In this document: in pieces, positions 1 to 7,202 of the stretch
How the letters are laid out: every line of letters starts with the position of its first letter
Numbering within the stretch: position 1 is the first letter of the stretch
Assembly: GCA_045588245.1 (NCBI GenBank)
Contig: JAZNDW010000005.1
Span: forward strand, 1-15,997
Direction of reading: 5' to 3'
Source: DTU064 sp045588245
Lineage (GTDB): Bacteria; Bacillota; Clostridia; Oscillospirales; CAG-272
DNA: 15,997 nucleotides
Notes under the pieces: model-generated
Told to the model about the DNA's origin: nothing
Database searches by the model: none
Seen by the model: only the letters and a program-made list of their open reading frames with translations
Made by a program: the position numbers and the translations under genes

Positions 1-255
1 AAGTCCCGGATACTGCGGCATAAAACCGAGCATTTCGCGGAATCGCACGCCCATTTTGAGTACATTTTCGCCGTCGAAGGTGATCTCGCCTTTGTCGGCT
101 TTGAGATTGTCCGTGATGATGTTCATCAGCGTGGATTTTCCCGAGCCGTTAGGACCGAGGAGCGCGTATATTCCCGGCTCAAGCATCGCCGTGAACCCGT
201 TTAATGCGAGGTTTGACCCGTATGATTTTGTGATGTTATTAAGTTCGAGTTTCAT
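1..255 (-). CDS. ABC transporter ATP-binding protein, partial (C-terminus outside window)
   Basis: The first 85 residues are visible and begin MKLELNNITKSYGSNLALNG. A Walker A motif, LLGPNGSGKST, lies at about residues 32-42 and a Q-loop (MPQYPGL) at the truncated end. This is the nucleotide-binding subunit of an ABC transporter; in this family it hydrolyses ATP at the inner face of the membrane to drive the partner permease. The signature motif, Walker B and switch histidine lie beyond the window. The start ATG overlaps the stop of the upstream permease as ATGA, and an AAGGAG ribosome binding site sits 9 nt upstream inside the permease gene, so the two are probably translationally coupled. 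The substrate cannot be read from this piece. The fold is certain; export of, or immunity to, the nearby exported protein is only a guess. Confidence 0.95.
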   Translation of the reverse strand, partial: MKLELNNITKSYGSNLALNGFTAMLEPGIYALLGPNGSGKSTLMNIITDNLKADKGEITFDGENVLKMGVRFREMLGFMPQYPGL

Positions 256-2588
256 TTATTCCAGCTCCTTTTTGCAAATAACATTAGAATCACGGTTGCC
301 GAAACAAATAAGGCAACGTTCAAATATCCGTGCGGCAACGTAAGCGCCGGTGTTGCCGTCATAAACGATGTGAAGTCTGCCCATTCGAGTATAGATACGT
401 CGAACTCGGAGAGCAAAAACGGCAAAAGCGTGACGGAGACTGTGACTGTCATTATGGTGACATATCGCCGCGACAGCTCCGAGACGGCGGCAACGAAAAG
501 CGCCAAAGAGACTGCCGCCGCAAGCCTCGTCAGATAAAATATCACGGCAAAGCCGAGGATCGAAACGTCGGGCGCACCCGACAGCGCCTCAATAGAGCGA
601 ACGGGGGCGTTGCAAAGCGGCAGATCATACCGTATAGCGGCAAAGAACAACTCAATTACACTCCATAAGATCGATATTCCCGCCGACAGCAAAACCGTTG
701 CCTTTATTTTGGCTGTAAACGTCTGTCTGCGGCCTTTTTTTGTTGCTTTCAAAATGTCGGCAAAGCCGCCCGATGACGTTTTTCTGTCATACTCTTTGGC
801 AAAGATTCCTGCAAATGAGATCAGAATAGCGGCATAAAGCGTTACGTCGAAGCCGCTGCAAAAAAGCGTTTTCCAACCCGTATCGTATAAAAACCAAGCC
901 TCGCCATCTAATGAATCTATGTATTCGGCGTGAGCTTCAACCCTTGAAAACAGCTCGTTCCGTCCATAAGCGTAATTATATTCCCTCAAATAATCGTTAT
1001 ATTCCGACTCCGTCAGCTTGCCATCTCTATAAAGAGTTCGCATTTCATCTCGGATATTGAGGCTTTCGGTTATTTTTTGGCGTTCTGCATCTATATATTC
1101 CCGCTTTTCCTCCGTCAGCTCACCTTTAAGATGTGTCGAATACTCCCGCCAGACAGCGTCTCCGAAATCAGCCGAGTTATCAACAGCTACTGCAGACGTT
1201 ATGATTTTCAAAAGCATAAGCGCTGCCAAAAGGAAAAGCATTTTTCCTGAAATCAGAGTTTTATGCGTCTCATACGTGACGAGCCTGCTGCTGTAGGTTC
1301 TGCATTTGCGTTTACGTATCGGCGTTTTTATTATTTGCTTAAAATCAATGCTTTTATATTGCCCTATAGAGTATCCCGCCTTTGAACGGTAAAGCACAAA
1401 GCCGACAGCAATGATAAAAACAGCGATATAAAGAACGGCACAAATATCCGTATATGAAACGGGATTTCCGAAAATGTTTGCCGACGATAACCTATAAACG
1501 AGGGGGTGCACAAGAGAAACATCGAATATGTTGACATACTGCAGCGCCCTCGCATTTGTAACCGATTCGGCGAAATGGAATACATAGTTAAGTCCGACAA
1601 AGGCGGATCCCGACGCATAGACGGAAACGCTTGATTTCAGCACCGTGCCGAGCGCTGATACGACAACCGCAAACACCGTCGACGCAAATGCTTTGACAAG
1701 GATTACGATGATAAAATACTCTCCGACAGTCAACTTATATGGAGAATATCTCCATTCATCGAACACTTGCAGAGCGTTTTGGGGTGAGCTGTAACCGTAT
1801 ATGGCTCCGAAAACGGCAAAAGAGGATGCTATAAAAAGAAGGACCGTGACAAACGTGACAGCGACAGTCGATAATAGCTTTGCTCCATAGGTAACACTTC
1901 GCCCTTTGGGGGCCGTATGTATAAGCCTCCCCATCCCTGTCGCGCGCTCCGACGTAAAAACACCTGCCGATATGATCAAAACGGCAAACAGGACATATAT
2001 AACGTCTGCTTCGTACAAAAAGAGTCTGTCCCAGCCTCTTGTATATTCAAGGCGCAGCTCGGCGCTGTCGCGGATATCCGTATAGACATCTATAACGGAA
2101 AGCTGATATCGGTAAGCGTAGGAGCTTTCGCCGATTCCCTCGTCCTCAAACAATCGAAGGTTTTGCTTCGCCGTTTCTATAACCTCGTCTATATCCGTCC
2201 TATAGCTTTCAATTTCTGCTATTCTTCCGTAAAGCTCATAATACAGCTCGTCGTCGGTATGCTCGCCGTCAACAAAGAAGTCAGGCAGCGGCTCGGGAAT
2301 GAAATTCTTGTCTCCGTTTGCCCACGCTTCGTTGGCAAGGGCGTCCATTTCTGCTCTTTGCTGTTGACGTTCTGTATAGAGCTTTTCAACGTAAGCACGG
2401 TCGCTTTTATATAGTTCAAAAAAGTCACCTATAACATCCGGAGAAAGACCGTATTTGAGAAAAGGAGCCACGCTGTAATACGCCGTTACGACATTCAAAA
2501 GAAGCAAAATTGGCAAAAGGATAATAAACGCCCGTGACGTTACTGTTTTTCTTATTTCGTAAGCGGTGATCTTGAAAAAGGACTTCAT
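252..2588 (-). CDS. ABC-2 type permease made of two tandem homologous halves
   Basis: A 778-residue polytopic membrane protein. The two halves repeat each other: residue 10 starts YEIRKTVTSRAF and residue 439 starts YETHKTLISGKM, each followed by a hydrophobic helix. The motif around G185-W186 (GWDRLF, then a membrane segment with LIISAGVF) recurs around G571-W572 (GWKTLF, then LISFAGIF), and both end in a charged stretch with KGR. Each half has one N-terminal helix, a large polar, probably extracytoplasmic domain rich in charged residues (about 45-185 and 470-570), then a cluster of about five helices. This suggests a fused dimer, so one chain could form the whole transmembrane pore. It starts 1 nt after the lipoprotein stop (TGATATG) and overlaps the ATPase start by 4 nt, so the three genes form one operon. 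Related permeases include bacteriocin-immunity exporters, but the substrate is unknown. Confidence 0.9.
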   Translation of the reverse strand: MKSFFKITAYEIRKTVTSRAFIILLPILLLLNVVTAYYSVAPFLKYGLSPDVIGDFFELYKSDRAYVEKLYTERQQQRAEMDALANEAWANGDKNFIPEPLPDFFVDGEHTDDELYYELYGRIAEIESYRTDIDEVIETAKQNLRLFEDEGIGESSYAYRYQLSVIDVYTDIRDSAELRLEYTRGWDRLFLYEADVIYVLFAVLIISAGVFTSERATGMGRLIHTAPKGRSVTYGAKLLSTVAVTFVTVLLFIASSFAVFGAIYGYSSPQNALQVFDEWRYSPYKLTVGEYFIIVILVKAFASTVFAVVVSALGTVLKSSVSVYASGSAFVGLNYVFHFAESVTNARALQYVNIFDVSLVHPLVYRLSSANIFGNPVSYTDICAVLYIAVFIIAVGFVLYRSKAGYSIGQYKSIDFKQIIKTPIRKRKCRTYSSRLVTYETHKTLISGKMLFLLAALMLLKIITSAVAVDNSADFGDAVWREYSTHLKGELTEEKREYIDAERQKITESLNIRDEMRTLYRDGKLTESEYNDYLREYNYAYGRNELFSRVEAHAEYIDSLDGEAWFLYDTGWKTLFCSGFDVTLYAAILISFAGIFAKEYDRKTSSGGFADILKATKKGRRQTFTAKIKATVLLSAGISILWSVIELFFAAIRYDLPLCNAPVRSIEALSGAPDVSILGFAVIFYLTRLAAAVSLALFVAAVSELSRRYVTIMTVTVSVTLLPFLLSEFDVSILEWADFTSFMTATPALTLPHGYLNVALFVSATVILMLFAKRSWNK

Positions 2589-2589
2589 A

Positions 2590-3822
2590 TCAGCTTACTT
2601 TTTCGGGGGAAATGTAATACCAAGCTCCCGTTTCTATGTCGATTCGCAAAACACCTCTTGTACTAACGCCGTAGTAAACCTCATCCGTAACCATATTAAA
2701 GGCAGCGTAAAGATAGCGTCCCTTGACGACAAACTGTTCTATACTTACGTACTGTAAGTCGCCGGAAAGCATCAAGGCAAGCTCCTTTTCGCCCGTAGCC
2801 TTGTCTATTCGCCATATTTCGGGAGAGTTTCTCCGTTCTGTTTCTCCGTCTATTTTTACGTAGGTAGGATCATCATTCATATAGTAGATGTATTTGTTCG
2901 TTACGGAAACTGTTTCAATTCCGTACACATCGGGAGTTTCATAGTTTATGTAATCCTCGCCGTCATAACCGACGCTTGAAAGCGTTCTCGTAGCATCGTC
3001 AAAGCTTTCAATGAAATACATACAGTTCTTGTCAAAAATATAGTTACTTGTAACATTATTTACTATATAAGTGCGATTTTTAATATCGTCAACAGGCGTA
3101 TAGAAAATCCCGCCGTTTCGGAGATCTTCAAAATAGTAGCGCTCGTCTGTAACAAGAATCAGACTGTAATTAAACCCCTCGGTTTCCTCTATAACCTCTA
3201 TTTTTCCATTGTATATATTTTGTCGACTGAAAGCTACAGTCCATTCGGACGAGTCAGAACCAACATCATTTTCTTCTATAGTATAGTAATAGCACCAATC
3301 GCCGTCAAAAACCTGAATGAGTATACCATAGCCTTCCTGCCCCTTCCACATTTCACGGACAGTATTTGTTTCAGGATCATAGCTGACTTGAGTAAGCCCC
3401 GTTATAACCTCATAAAAATACATTCCGTTATGGTATCGGCAAAGAGATGTCATTTCGTTAAAAGGGCACCTTTCTTCGTTTGCTTTGCAAAGCGGATCAA
3501 CACAGACAGAGGTTAGCTCCCCCGTCTTTTCGTTATATTTATACGGAGCAGTGCCAAACTGCATAAGGATCAAGTCCTCGTCCTGATATGTGTTTACTAT
3601 ATGCCCCCAGCTTCGCTCGGAAAGCGTTGAAGATATGACGTTGTCGCTGTTCTCGTAGGTAAAGCTGTTTTCATTTTTATATATTACCGTGTCCTCAAAG
3701 CGAGGAAAAGATGATTCCTCCGACTCCGTCGTTGGCGTTCCGTAATCGTCGATGAATCCGCCGCAGGAGGTTAAAAGCACTGCCACAAGCATAAATAAGC
3801 TCATTAAACCTGATTTTTTCAT
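2590..3822 (-). CDS. Putative lipoprotein with beta-propeller-like repeats
   Basis: A 410-residue protein with a lipoprotein signal peptide: MKKSG, a hydrophobic run, then the lipobox LLTSC with the lipidated cysteine at position 20, followed by an acidic, Ser/Thr-rich linker (about 25-45). It should be anchored on the outer face of the membrane. The rest is rich in aromatic beta-strand segments of the type YFYEV, YYYMND and RYLYAAF, as in surface propeller proteins. A cysteine motif CVDPLCKANEERCPF (C107, C112, C119) matches a recurring CxDPxC...CPF pattern that I recall in clostridial lipoproteins of unknown function. The start is supported by AAGGAA 12 nt upstream. It is the first gene of the ABC operon. 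It may be a sensor or substrate-capture subunit, but it is not a classical solute-binding protein and no ligand can be named. Confidence 0.85.
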   Translation of the reverse strand: MKKSGLMSLFMLVAVLLTSCGGFIDDYGTPTTESEESSFPRFEDTVIYKNENSFTYENSDNVISSTLSERSWGHIVNTYQDEDLILMQFGTAPYKYNEKTGELTSVCVDPLCKANEERCPFNEMTSLCRYHNGMYFYEVITGLTQVSYDPETNTVREMWKGQEGYGILIQVFDGDWCYYYTIEENDVGSDSSEWTVAFSRQNIYNGKIEVIEETEGFNYSLILVTDERYYFEDLRNGGIFYTPVDDIKNRTYIVNNVTSNYIFDKNCMYFIESFDDATRTLSSVGYDGEDYINYETPDVYGIETVSVTNKYIYYMNDDPTYVKIDGETERRNSPEIWRIDKATGEKELALMLSGDLQYVSIEQFVVKGRYLYAAFNMVTDEVYYGVSTRGVLRIDIETGAWYYISPEKVS

Positions 3823-3854
3823 TCCTTATCACCGTTCCTTTTAGCATATTCACA

Positions 3855-3896
3855 AAATAGTCTGGCACACATAATCAATATTGTGCCAGACTATTT
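3855..3896 (-). terminator. Perfect 15-bp hairpin, probable terminator or attenuator
   Basis: The arms at 3855-3869 and 3882-3896 are exact inverted complements (15 bp) around a 12-nt loop. On the minus strand the stem is followed only by a short, weak TTTTG tract. It lies 19 nt past the stop of the exported-protein gene and 32 nt before the lipoprotein start. Termination is therefore likely, but some read-through into the ABC operon is plausible because hardly any space is left for a separate promoter. Confidence 0.65.
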
Positions 3897-3915
3897 CAAT
3901 CAACTAAATTTGATG

Positions 3916-4386
3916 TCAGTTTCCATCGACATCAGTATCGCACAATTTGCAAAGGAATGATACCGCGCTGTGATTCGAAAAAGTATAATCTTTAACCATG
4001 GAAAATTTCACATTAGTACTTATCGTCGCTCTCATCCATCCTTTTACATGAGTTGGATTAGTGGTTCCGCTGATAGTTGAATCACCAGATCCCTTGGCGT
4101 TAGATTTGTAAACAAGACTTCCTTTGTTAATCGCCCCCGACGGTTTGCTGTATTCCAAATAATATACTCTCGCTTCTATTTTTGGGACTGTAGTGTCTGA
4201 GATTGCTTCACATGATATGTCATCGGTATTCGGAGCATGACGATAACAATAAACAACGAAATCAATTCCTTGCGACGTGCCAGATTGTCCAGCACCTAAT
4301 TGATAAGCATACGTATGTAATGCAATCACAGATGATACAAGAGATATGCACAGTACGATCAATAATAGTTTTTTTGTTTTTTTCAT
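3916..4386 (-). CDS. Small exported protein with four mature-region cysteines, unknown function
   Basis: A 156-residue protein with a clear Sec signal peptide: MKKTKK, then a hydrophobic core (about 7-23), with a likely cut near residue 27 (TYA-YQ). I chose the ATG at 4386 over one four codons upstream because GGAG sits 6 nt before it. The mature part (about 129 residues) is Gly/Ser/Thr-rich and predicted mostly beta. Its four cysteines, C47, C59, C146 and C149, could form two disulfides outside the cell. I do not recognise the family. It is the first gene downstream of the minus-facing arm of the agr-type control region, so a quorum-regulated secreted factor (bacteriocin-like, toxin or surface protein) is a reasonable inference. 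The nearby ABC operon might act with it. Confidence 0.8.
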   Translation of the reverse strand: MKKTKKLLLIVLCISLVSSVIALHTYAYQLGAGQSGTSQGIDFVVYCYRHAPNTDDISCEAISDTTVPKIEARVYYLEYSKPSGAINKGSLVYKSNAKGSGDSTISGTTNPTHVKGWMRATISTNVKFSMVKDYTFSNHSAVSFLCKLCDTDVDGN

Positions 4387-4957
4387 AATAATCTCCATTC
4401 TGCCGCTAAAGTATCAGTATAAGTATTTACAATAGGCGACGGTTTTGTAATTAATTTGTGGTTAATTGTTTCTAACAAGAAGACATCCCATATCAAATGG
4501 TAGAATGATTTATATAACAAACCATAGACCTTCATTCATATATAGGGAATATCCGCTTTTTTATATTGGGTGTAAATAGCAGTAACCTTTCCTCGCAGCC
4601 CTCCTCTCGTTTATTTGAAGACATTATCGCTTTCATATATTGAAATTGTTTTGTGTAAGATAGTTTTTAGAACCACAATAGATTATTACTTTAAGAATGT
4701 GACCATTGCATGTCGACCTACAAATCTGACTAACATTCTTTGGGTTCTAATTAAATATGCAAAGAGTTATGTACACTAACTCATATACATCAAACGAATT
4801 GGCATTTCAAGATAATAAACTTTGATAAAATTCCATACAAAATCAATAACTATGCCTTAAATAACATCAGCTATTATTAATAACGTTTAAAATATATCAT
4901 CCATAAAGATTTTTTTGAACATCGGACAAAAACCAATACGTAATTGATTTGATCTGT
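4387..4957 (-). other. Long AT-rich leader with no recognisable gene
   Basis: About 570 nt lie between the expected transcription start near 4958 and the exported-protein gene. I read the minus strand for start codons and found only frames of about 10 codons or fewer (for example MPIRLMYMS), none with a convincing ribosome binding site. A strong SD-like GAGGAGGG at 4599-4606 has no start codon at usable distance. It may be a long 5' leader, or a separate regulatory RNA analogous in position to RNAIII. Nothing supports a coding gene on the plus strand either. Confidence 0.5.
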
Positions 4958-4964
4958 TACGTAT

Positions 4965-5026
4965 ATAATAAATCCTATAATTACGATATTCTAAATATGG
5001 TGCAAAATACCTTTTTTCTGGTGTGA
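4965..5026 (-). promoter_or_regulatory. Predicted AgrA-type promoter facing left (P3-like arm)
   Basis: Read on the minus strand, TCACACCA (5026-5019) and TTGCACCA (5005-4998) form a direct repeat with a 21-bp period. The -10 box TATTAT (4970-4965) starts after exactly 27 intervening nt. The -35 position reads TAGAAT, far from consensus, as expected for an activator-dependent promoter. LytTR regulators such as AgrA bind two repeats about 21 bp apart just upstream of the -35 region. The architecture equals that of the plus-facing promoter at 5129-5190. Assignment to this AgrA is inference. Confidence 0.7.
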
Positions 5027-5055
5027 ACATCATCCCCCTCAATATCACAGCCATC

Positions 5056-5099
5056 AATACAACTCTTATTCATATAGAATAATTCTTTTTGGTTGTATT
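5056..5099. repeat. Dyad at the centre of the divergent agr control region
   Basis: AATACAAC at 5056-5063 and GTTGTATT at 5092-5099 are exact inverted repeats. Their centre (5077.5) coincides with the midpoint of the two activator-site pairs and of the two -10 boxes. A second small dyad, TTATTC/GAATAA (5066-5071, 5077-5082), lies inside. It may be an operator, or the remnant of an inverted duplication that created the two promoters. Confidence 0.55.
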
Positions 5100-5128
5100 T
5101 CGCCTAATAAACCACCATTTTTTCTTTT

Positions 5129-5190
5129 TCGCACCAAAAATTAGGCATCTCGCACCATCTTTCATTTATTTTATTTGTATGTAATACAAT
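5129..5190 (+). promoter_or_regulatory. Predicted AgrA-type promoter of agrBD (P2-like arm)
   Basis: The exact repeat TCGCACCA occurs at 5129-5136 and 5150-5157, a 21-bp period. After 27 nt comes the -10 box TACAAT at 5185-5190, which puts the start of transcription near 5197 and gives a leader of about 22 nt before agrB. The -35 position (5162-5167, TCATTT) is poor, so activation is probably needed. The site plus spacer matches the reverse complement of the left-facing site at about 26 of 35 positions, including the AGG inside the spacer. This is consistent with autoinduction of agrBD by AgrA. Confidence 0.75.
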
Positions 5191-5218
5191 ATTTTCGAAA
5201 GGATGGTTTAGGTAGAAT

Positions 5219-5818
5219 ATGATACAGCAAATTGCATCAAGCGTTTCAGCGCGATGGATAAGTAAAAACATCATATCTGAAGAATACAGAGAAGTATATC
5301 AATATGGTTTAGAATTGATGATTTCATCTCTCATAGGAATCTTGCTGATTTCTATTGTTGGTATCATATTCTTTTCAATAGTAGATTCACTCATATTTAT
5401 CATAGTTTTTTGTTTAGTACGTTCTCGGAGCGGGGGGTATCACGCAGATTCATATTTGAAATGTAATATAACAACATTAACTGCATTTACTGCTTCAGCA
5501 TTAATAGCGTACAATGTGCCAATTTCAGAGTTATCATTTGTTTTAGTCGCCATTATTGGATTCATAATCTTATCGGTTTTATCTCCAATCGAAAATGAAC
5601 ATAAACCAATAGATAAAGAAGACCGTCCCAAACATAAAATCCTATCAATAATCTTGTTTGCGGGATTTGCTATATTATCATTTTTGCTATTTGAATTATA
5701 TTCAGTTAAATCAAAGATGATTATAAGCACTTTAACTTTAATACTTGCATTTGTTTTAATCGGACATATAAAACAAAAAAATAACGAAAGGGAAAAAACA
5801 AATGAAAACAATCTCTAA
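5219..5818 (+). CDS. agrB: AgrB-type cysteine endopeptidase, autoinducer maturation
   Basis: A 199-residue integral membrane protein of the accessory gene regulator B family. In this family AgrB cuts the C-terminal tail off AgrD, forms an acyl-enzyme, and closes the (thio)lactone ring. The catalytic histidine and cysteine are in the conserved context GGYHADSYLKC, at H75 and C82, the same numbering as in Staphylococcus aureus AgrB. Hydrophobic helices lie at about 33-66, 84-102, 106-122 and 143-186, and the C-terminal tail is charged. The ATG at 5219 is preceded by a weak AGGT site; a better AAAGGA lies 15 nt away. The gene overlaps agrD by 17 nt, so translation is probably coupled. Codons are AT-rich like those of its neighbours. 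Confidence 0.96.
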   Translation: MIQQIASSVSARWISKNIISEEYREVYQYGLELMISSLIGILLISIVGIIFFSIVDSLIFIIVFCLVRSRSGGYHADSYLKCNITTLTAFTASALIAYNVPISELSFVLVAIIGFIILSVLSPIENEHKPIDKEDRPKHKILSIILFAGFAILSFLLFELYSVKSKMIISTLTLILAFVLIGHIKQKNNEREKTNENNL

Positions 5819-5933
5819 ACTTATTGCAAAAATGGCACTTGCCAATGCCCAAAAAGCTGCCGGCGCAGCATCACAGTGGTTCACCTATCAGTCTAAAGAA
5901 CCAAAGATACTTAAGAAAATGATAAAAAAGTAA
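5802..5933 (+). CDS. agrD: AgrD-type cyclic lactone autoinducer precursor, serine in place of cysteine
   Basis: A 43-residue peptide beginning MKTISKLIAKMALA, with an amphipathic N-terminal helix for membrane attachment, a small Ala/Gly linker, the predicted signal core SQWFT (24-28), and a basic C-terminal tail with YQSKEPK. Tail and core resemble the C. perfringens type, where CLWFT is followed by HQPEEPK. There is no cysteine anywhere in the peptide, so the ring would close through Ser24 as a lactone rather than a thiolactone. GAAAGGG lies 9 nt upstream of the ATG, inside agrB. The exact N-terminal trimming, and whether the ring ends at Thr28, are inferences. Confidence 0.92.
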   Translation: MKTISKLIAKMALANAQKAAGAASQWFTYQSKEPKILKKMIKK

Positions 5934-5939
5934 AACAAA

Positions 5940-5967
5940 AAATGCACTGCCTTTTGACAGTGCATTT
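5940..5967. terminator. Bidirectional hairpin terminator between agrD and the Xre gene
   Basis: AAATGCACTG (5940-5949) and CAGTGCATTT (5958-5967) form a perfect 10-bp stem with an 8-nt loop. On the minus strand it runs into six T residues (strong, for the Xre gene); on the plus strand into TTTATCTTT (weaker, for agrBD). It sits exactly between the two convergent genes. Confidence 0.85.
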
Positions 5968-5984
5968 ATCTTTGGGATTTATTT

Positions 5985-6317
5985 TTATTTGTTCTTATGT
6001 TCGACAACAGTCGATATCATTTTTATCGCCAATTCCTGATCGATTTTATCCAGTTCCCTATAATAACTTATAAGTGTCACTTCATATTCATTTAGATCCG
6101 AGAGTGATATTCTCTTTTTTATGTTGTCCACTCCTAAAAGATAATCAATGCTTACATTAAAGTATTTAGCGATACCAATAATTATATCTATGCCGGGAAA
6201 TGTATCAGAACATTCATATTTACTCACAGCTTCCTGTGAAACCCCGAGATATGTGCTTAATTGTACTTGTGTTACATTCTTTGCTTCACGTAGGAGTTTT
6301 AATCTTTCGCTAAACAT
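5985..6317 (-). CDS. Xre-family helix-turn-helix transcriptional regulator
   Basis: A 110-residue protein starting MFSERLKLLREAKNVTQ, with the Cro/C1-type helix-turn-helix TQVQLSTYLGVSQEAVSKYE at about 16-35 and the usual continuation (DIIIGIAKYFNVSIDYLLG). The C-terminal 40 residues are acidic and helical and may dimerise. I prefer the ATG at 6317 to the one at 6362: Xre proteins commonly start this way, and an extended Shine-Dalgarno, AAAGGTGGTGAT, ends 9 nt upstream. The gene lies between agrBD and agrAC on the opposite strand, with a divergent intergenic region of about 160 bp shared with agrA. It probably regulates itself and/or agrAC, which is inferred from position only. Confidence 0.92.
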   Translation of the reverse strand: MFSERLKLLREAKNVTQVQLSTYLGVSQEAVSKYECSDTFPGIDIIIGIAKYFNVSIDYLLGVDNIKKRISLSDLNEYEVTLISYYRELDKIDQELAIKMISTVVEHKNK

Positions 6318-6416
6318 ATTCCAAACATCACCACCTTTGTTCATACAATATACTACCACCATTTATACAGCTTCATCAGTAACAGTGGTTGTTTTAAGCA
6401 CAACTCTTATTTATAC

Positions 6417-6445
6417 TTGCAAACAAAAGAAAAATATATTACAAT
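6417..6445 (+). promoter_or_regulatory. Promoter of agrA-agrC
   Basis: TTGCAA (6417-6422), a 17-bp spacer and TACAAT (6440-6445) form a good sigma-70-type promoter ending 33 bp before the agrA start. No copy of the TCGCACCA repeat pair lies upstream, so this unit seems to be expressed without AgrA. The divergent Xre gene makes an Xre operator here plausible. Confidence 0.65.
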
Positions 6446-6478
6446 AAATAAAAAACATTAATAAAAAACAAGGTTTAT

Positions 6479-7201
6479 ATGCGTATAGTTATATGTGATG
6501 ACAATCAGATTTTAGGAAATAAACTCGCAGATTATATAAAGGAATATATAGTGTCTTCTACATACTATGATGATAGTCTTGGGGTTGAATATATTCATAA
6601 ATCAAAAGAGCTTATTCCCTACATAAGGAGCCATGACATTGATGTGCTTTTTCTTGATATATCTATGCCCGAAGTGGGTGGATTTGACATAGCAAAATTC
6701 ATTTCTGATAATGGATATCAAATAAAAATCATTTTTATTTCCAGCTTTGAAAACAATGTGTTTTATTCATTAAGATACCAACCTTTTAGATTCATCAGAA
6801 AAGACCGATTGTACGATGAAATCACTGAAGCATTGGATTCTGTATATAAGGAGCTATACTCAAAATATCGTTATCTAACCATCAAAAAACATAACGATAT
6901 TATTCCTGTAAGAATTGCTAACATTATATATGCCGAAAAAGATAAGCGATCAAACTATATTAACATCTATTGTAAGGATGATAAATTCAGATACAGAGGA
7001 ACAATATCAGAATTCGAATCACTTTTGAATGGTTGTGATTTTGTAAAAGCTTCGATAAATTCATTTATTAATATGGCGCACATAATTAATATAAGCAATG
7101 CAACAATTGAGATGGTCGGAGGATATAAATATTATATTACCTCTGATAAATACCGAAACGCCGTAAAGACAACATATCTGAAATATATGCGAGGAATGTA
7201 A
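6479..7201 (+). CDS. agrA: AgrA-like response regulator (receiver plus LytTR DNA-binding domain)
   Basis: A 240-residue response regulator. The receiver domain (about 1-120) has the acidic pair D7-D8, the phospho-acceptor D60 in VLFLDISMP, a Ser pair near 88-89 and K108 in FIRKDR. The LytTR domain (about 130-237) includes the stretch KRSNYINIYCKDDKFRYRG and the SFINMAHI region. LytTR proteins bind two direct repeats about 21 bp apart, which matches the repeats at 4998-5026 and 5129-5157, so this is their likely activator. The ribosome binding site AGG lies 5 nt from the ATG. It is followed 1 nt later by the histidine kinase gene. The order A then C is the reverse of the staphylococcal C-A order. 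Confidence 0.93.
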   Translation: MRIVICDDNQILGNKLADYIKEYIVSSTYYDDSLGVEYIHKSKELIPYIRSHDIDVLFLDISMPEVGGFDIAKFISDNGYQIKIIFISSFENNVFYSLRYQPFRFIRKDRLYDEITEALDSVYKELYSKYRYLTIKKHNDIIPVRIANIIYAEKDKRSNYINIYCKDDKFRYRGTISEFESLLNGCDFVKASINSFINMAHIINISNATIEMVGGYKYYITSDKYRNAVKTTYLKYMRGM

Positions 7202-7202
7202 T

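Noticed and set aside
4599..4606. Strong minus-strand Shine-Dalgarno-like GAGGAGGG.
   Set aside because: No ATG, GTG or TTG follows at usable distance, so it does not mark a gene; mentioned only as a possible RNA feature.
4693..4740. Inverted repeat AAGAATGT/ACATTCTT in the long leader.
   Set aside because: Only 8 bp with a 32-nt loop and no T tract; not convincing as a terminator in an AT-rich region.
6320..6380. A separate promoter for the Xre gene on the minus strand (TATAAA near 6368-6363 or TATATT near 6352).
   Set aside because: Neither has a credible -35 element at proper spacing, so I could not choose one.
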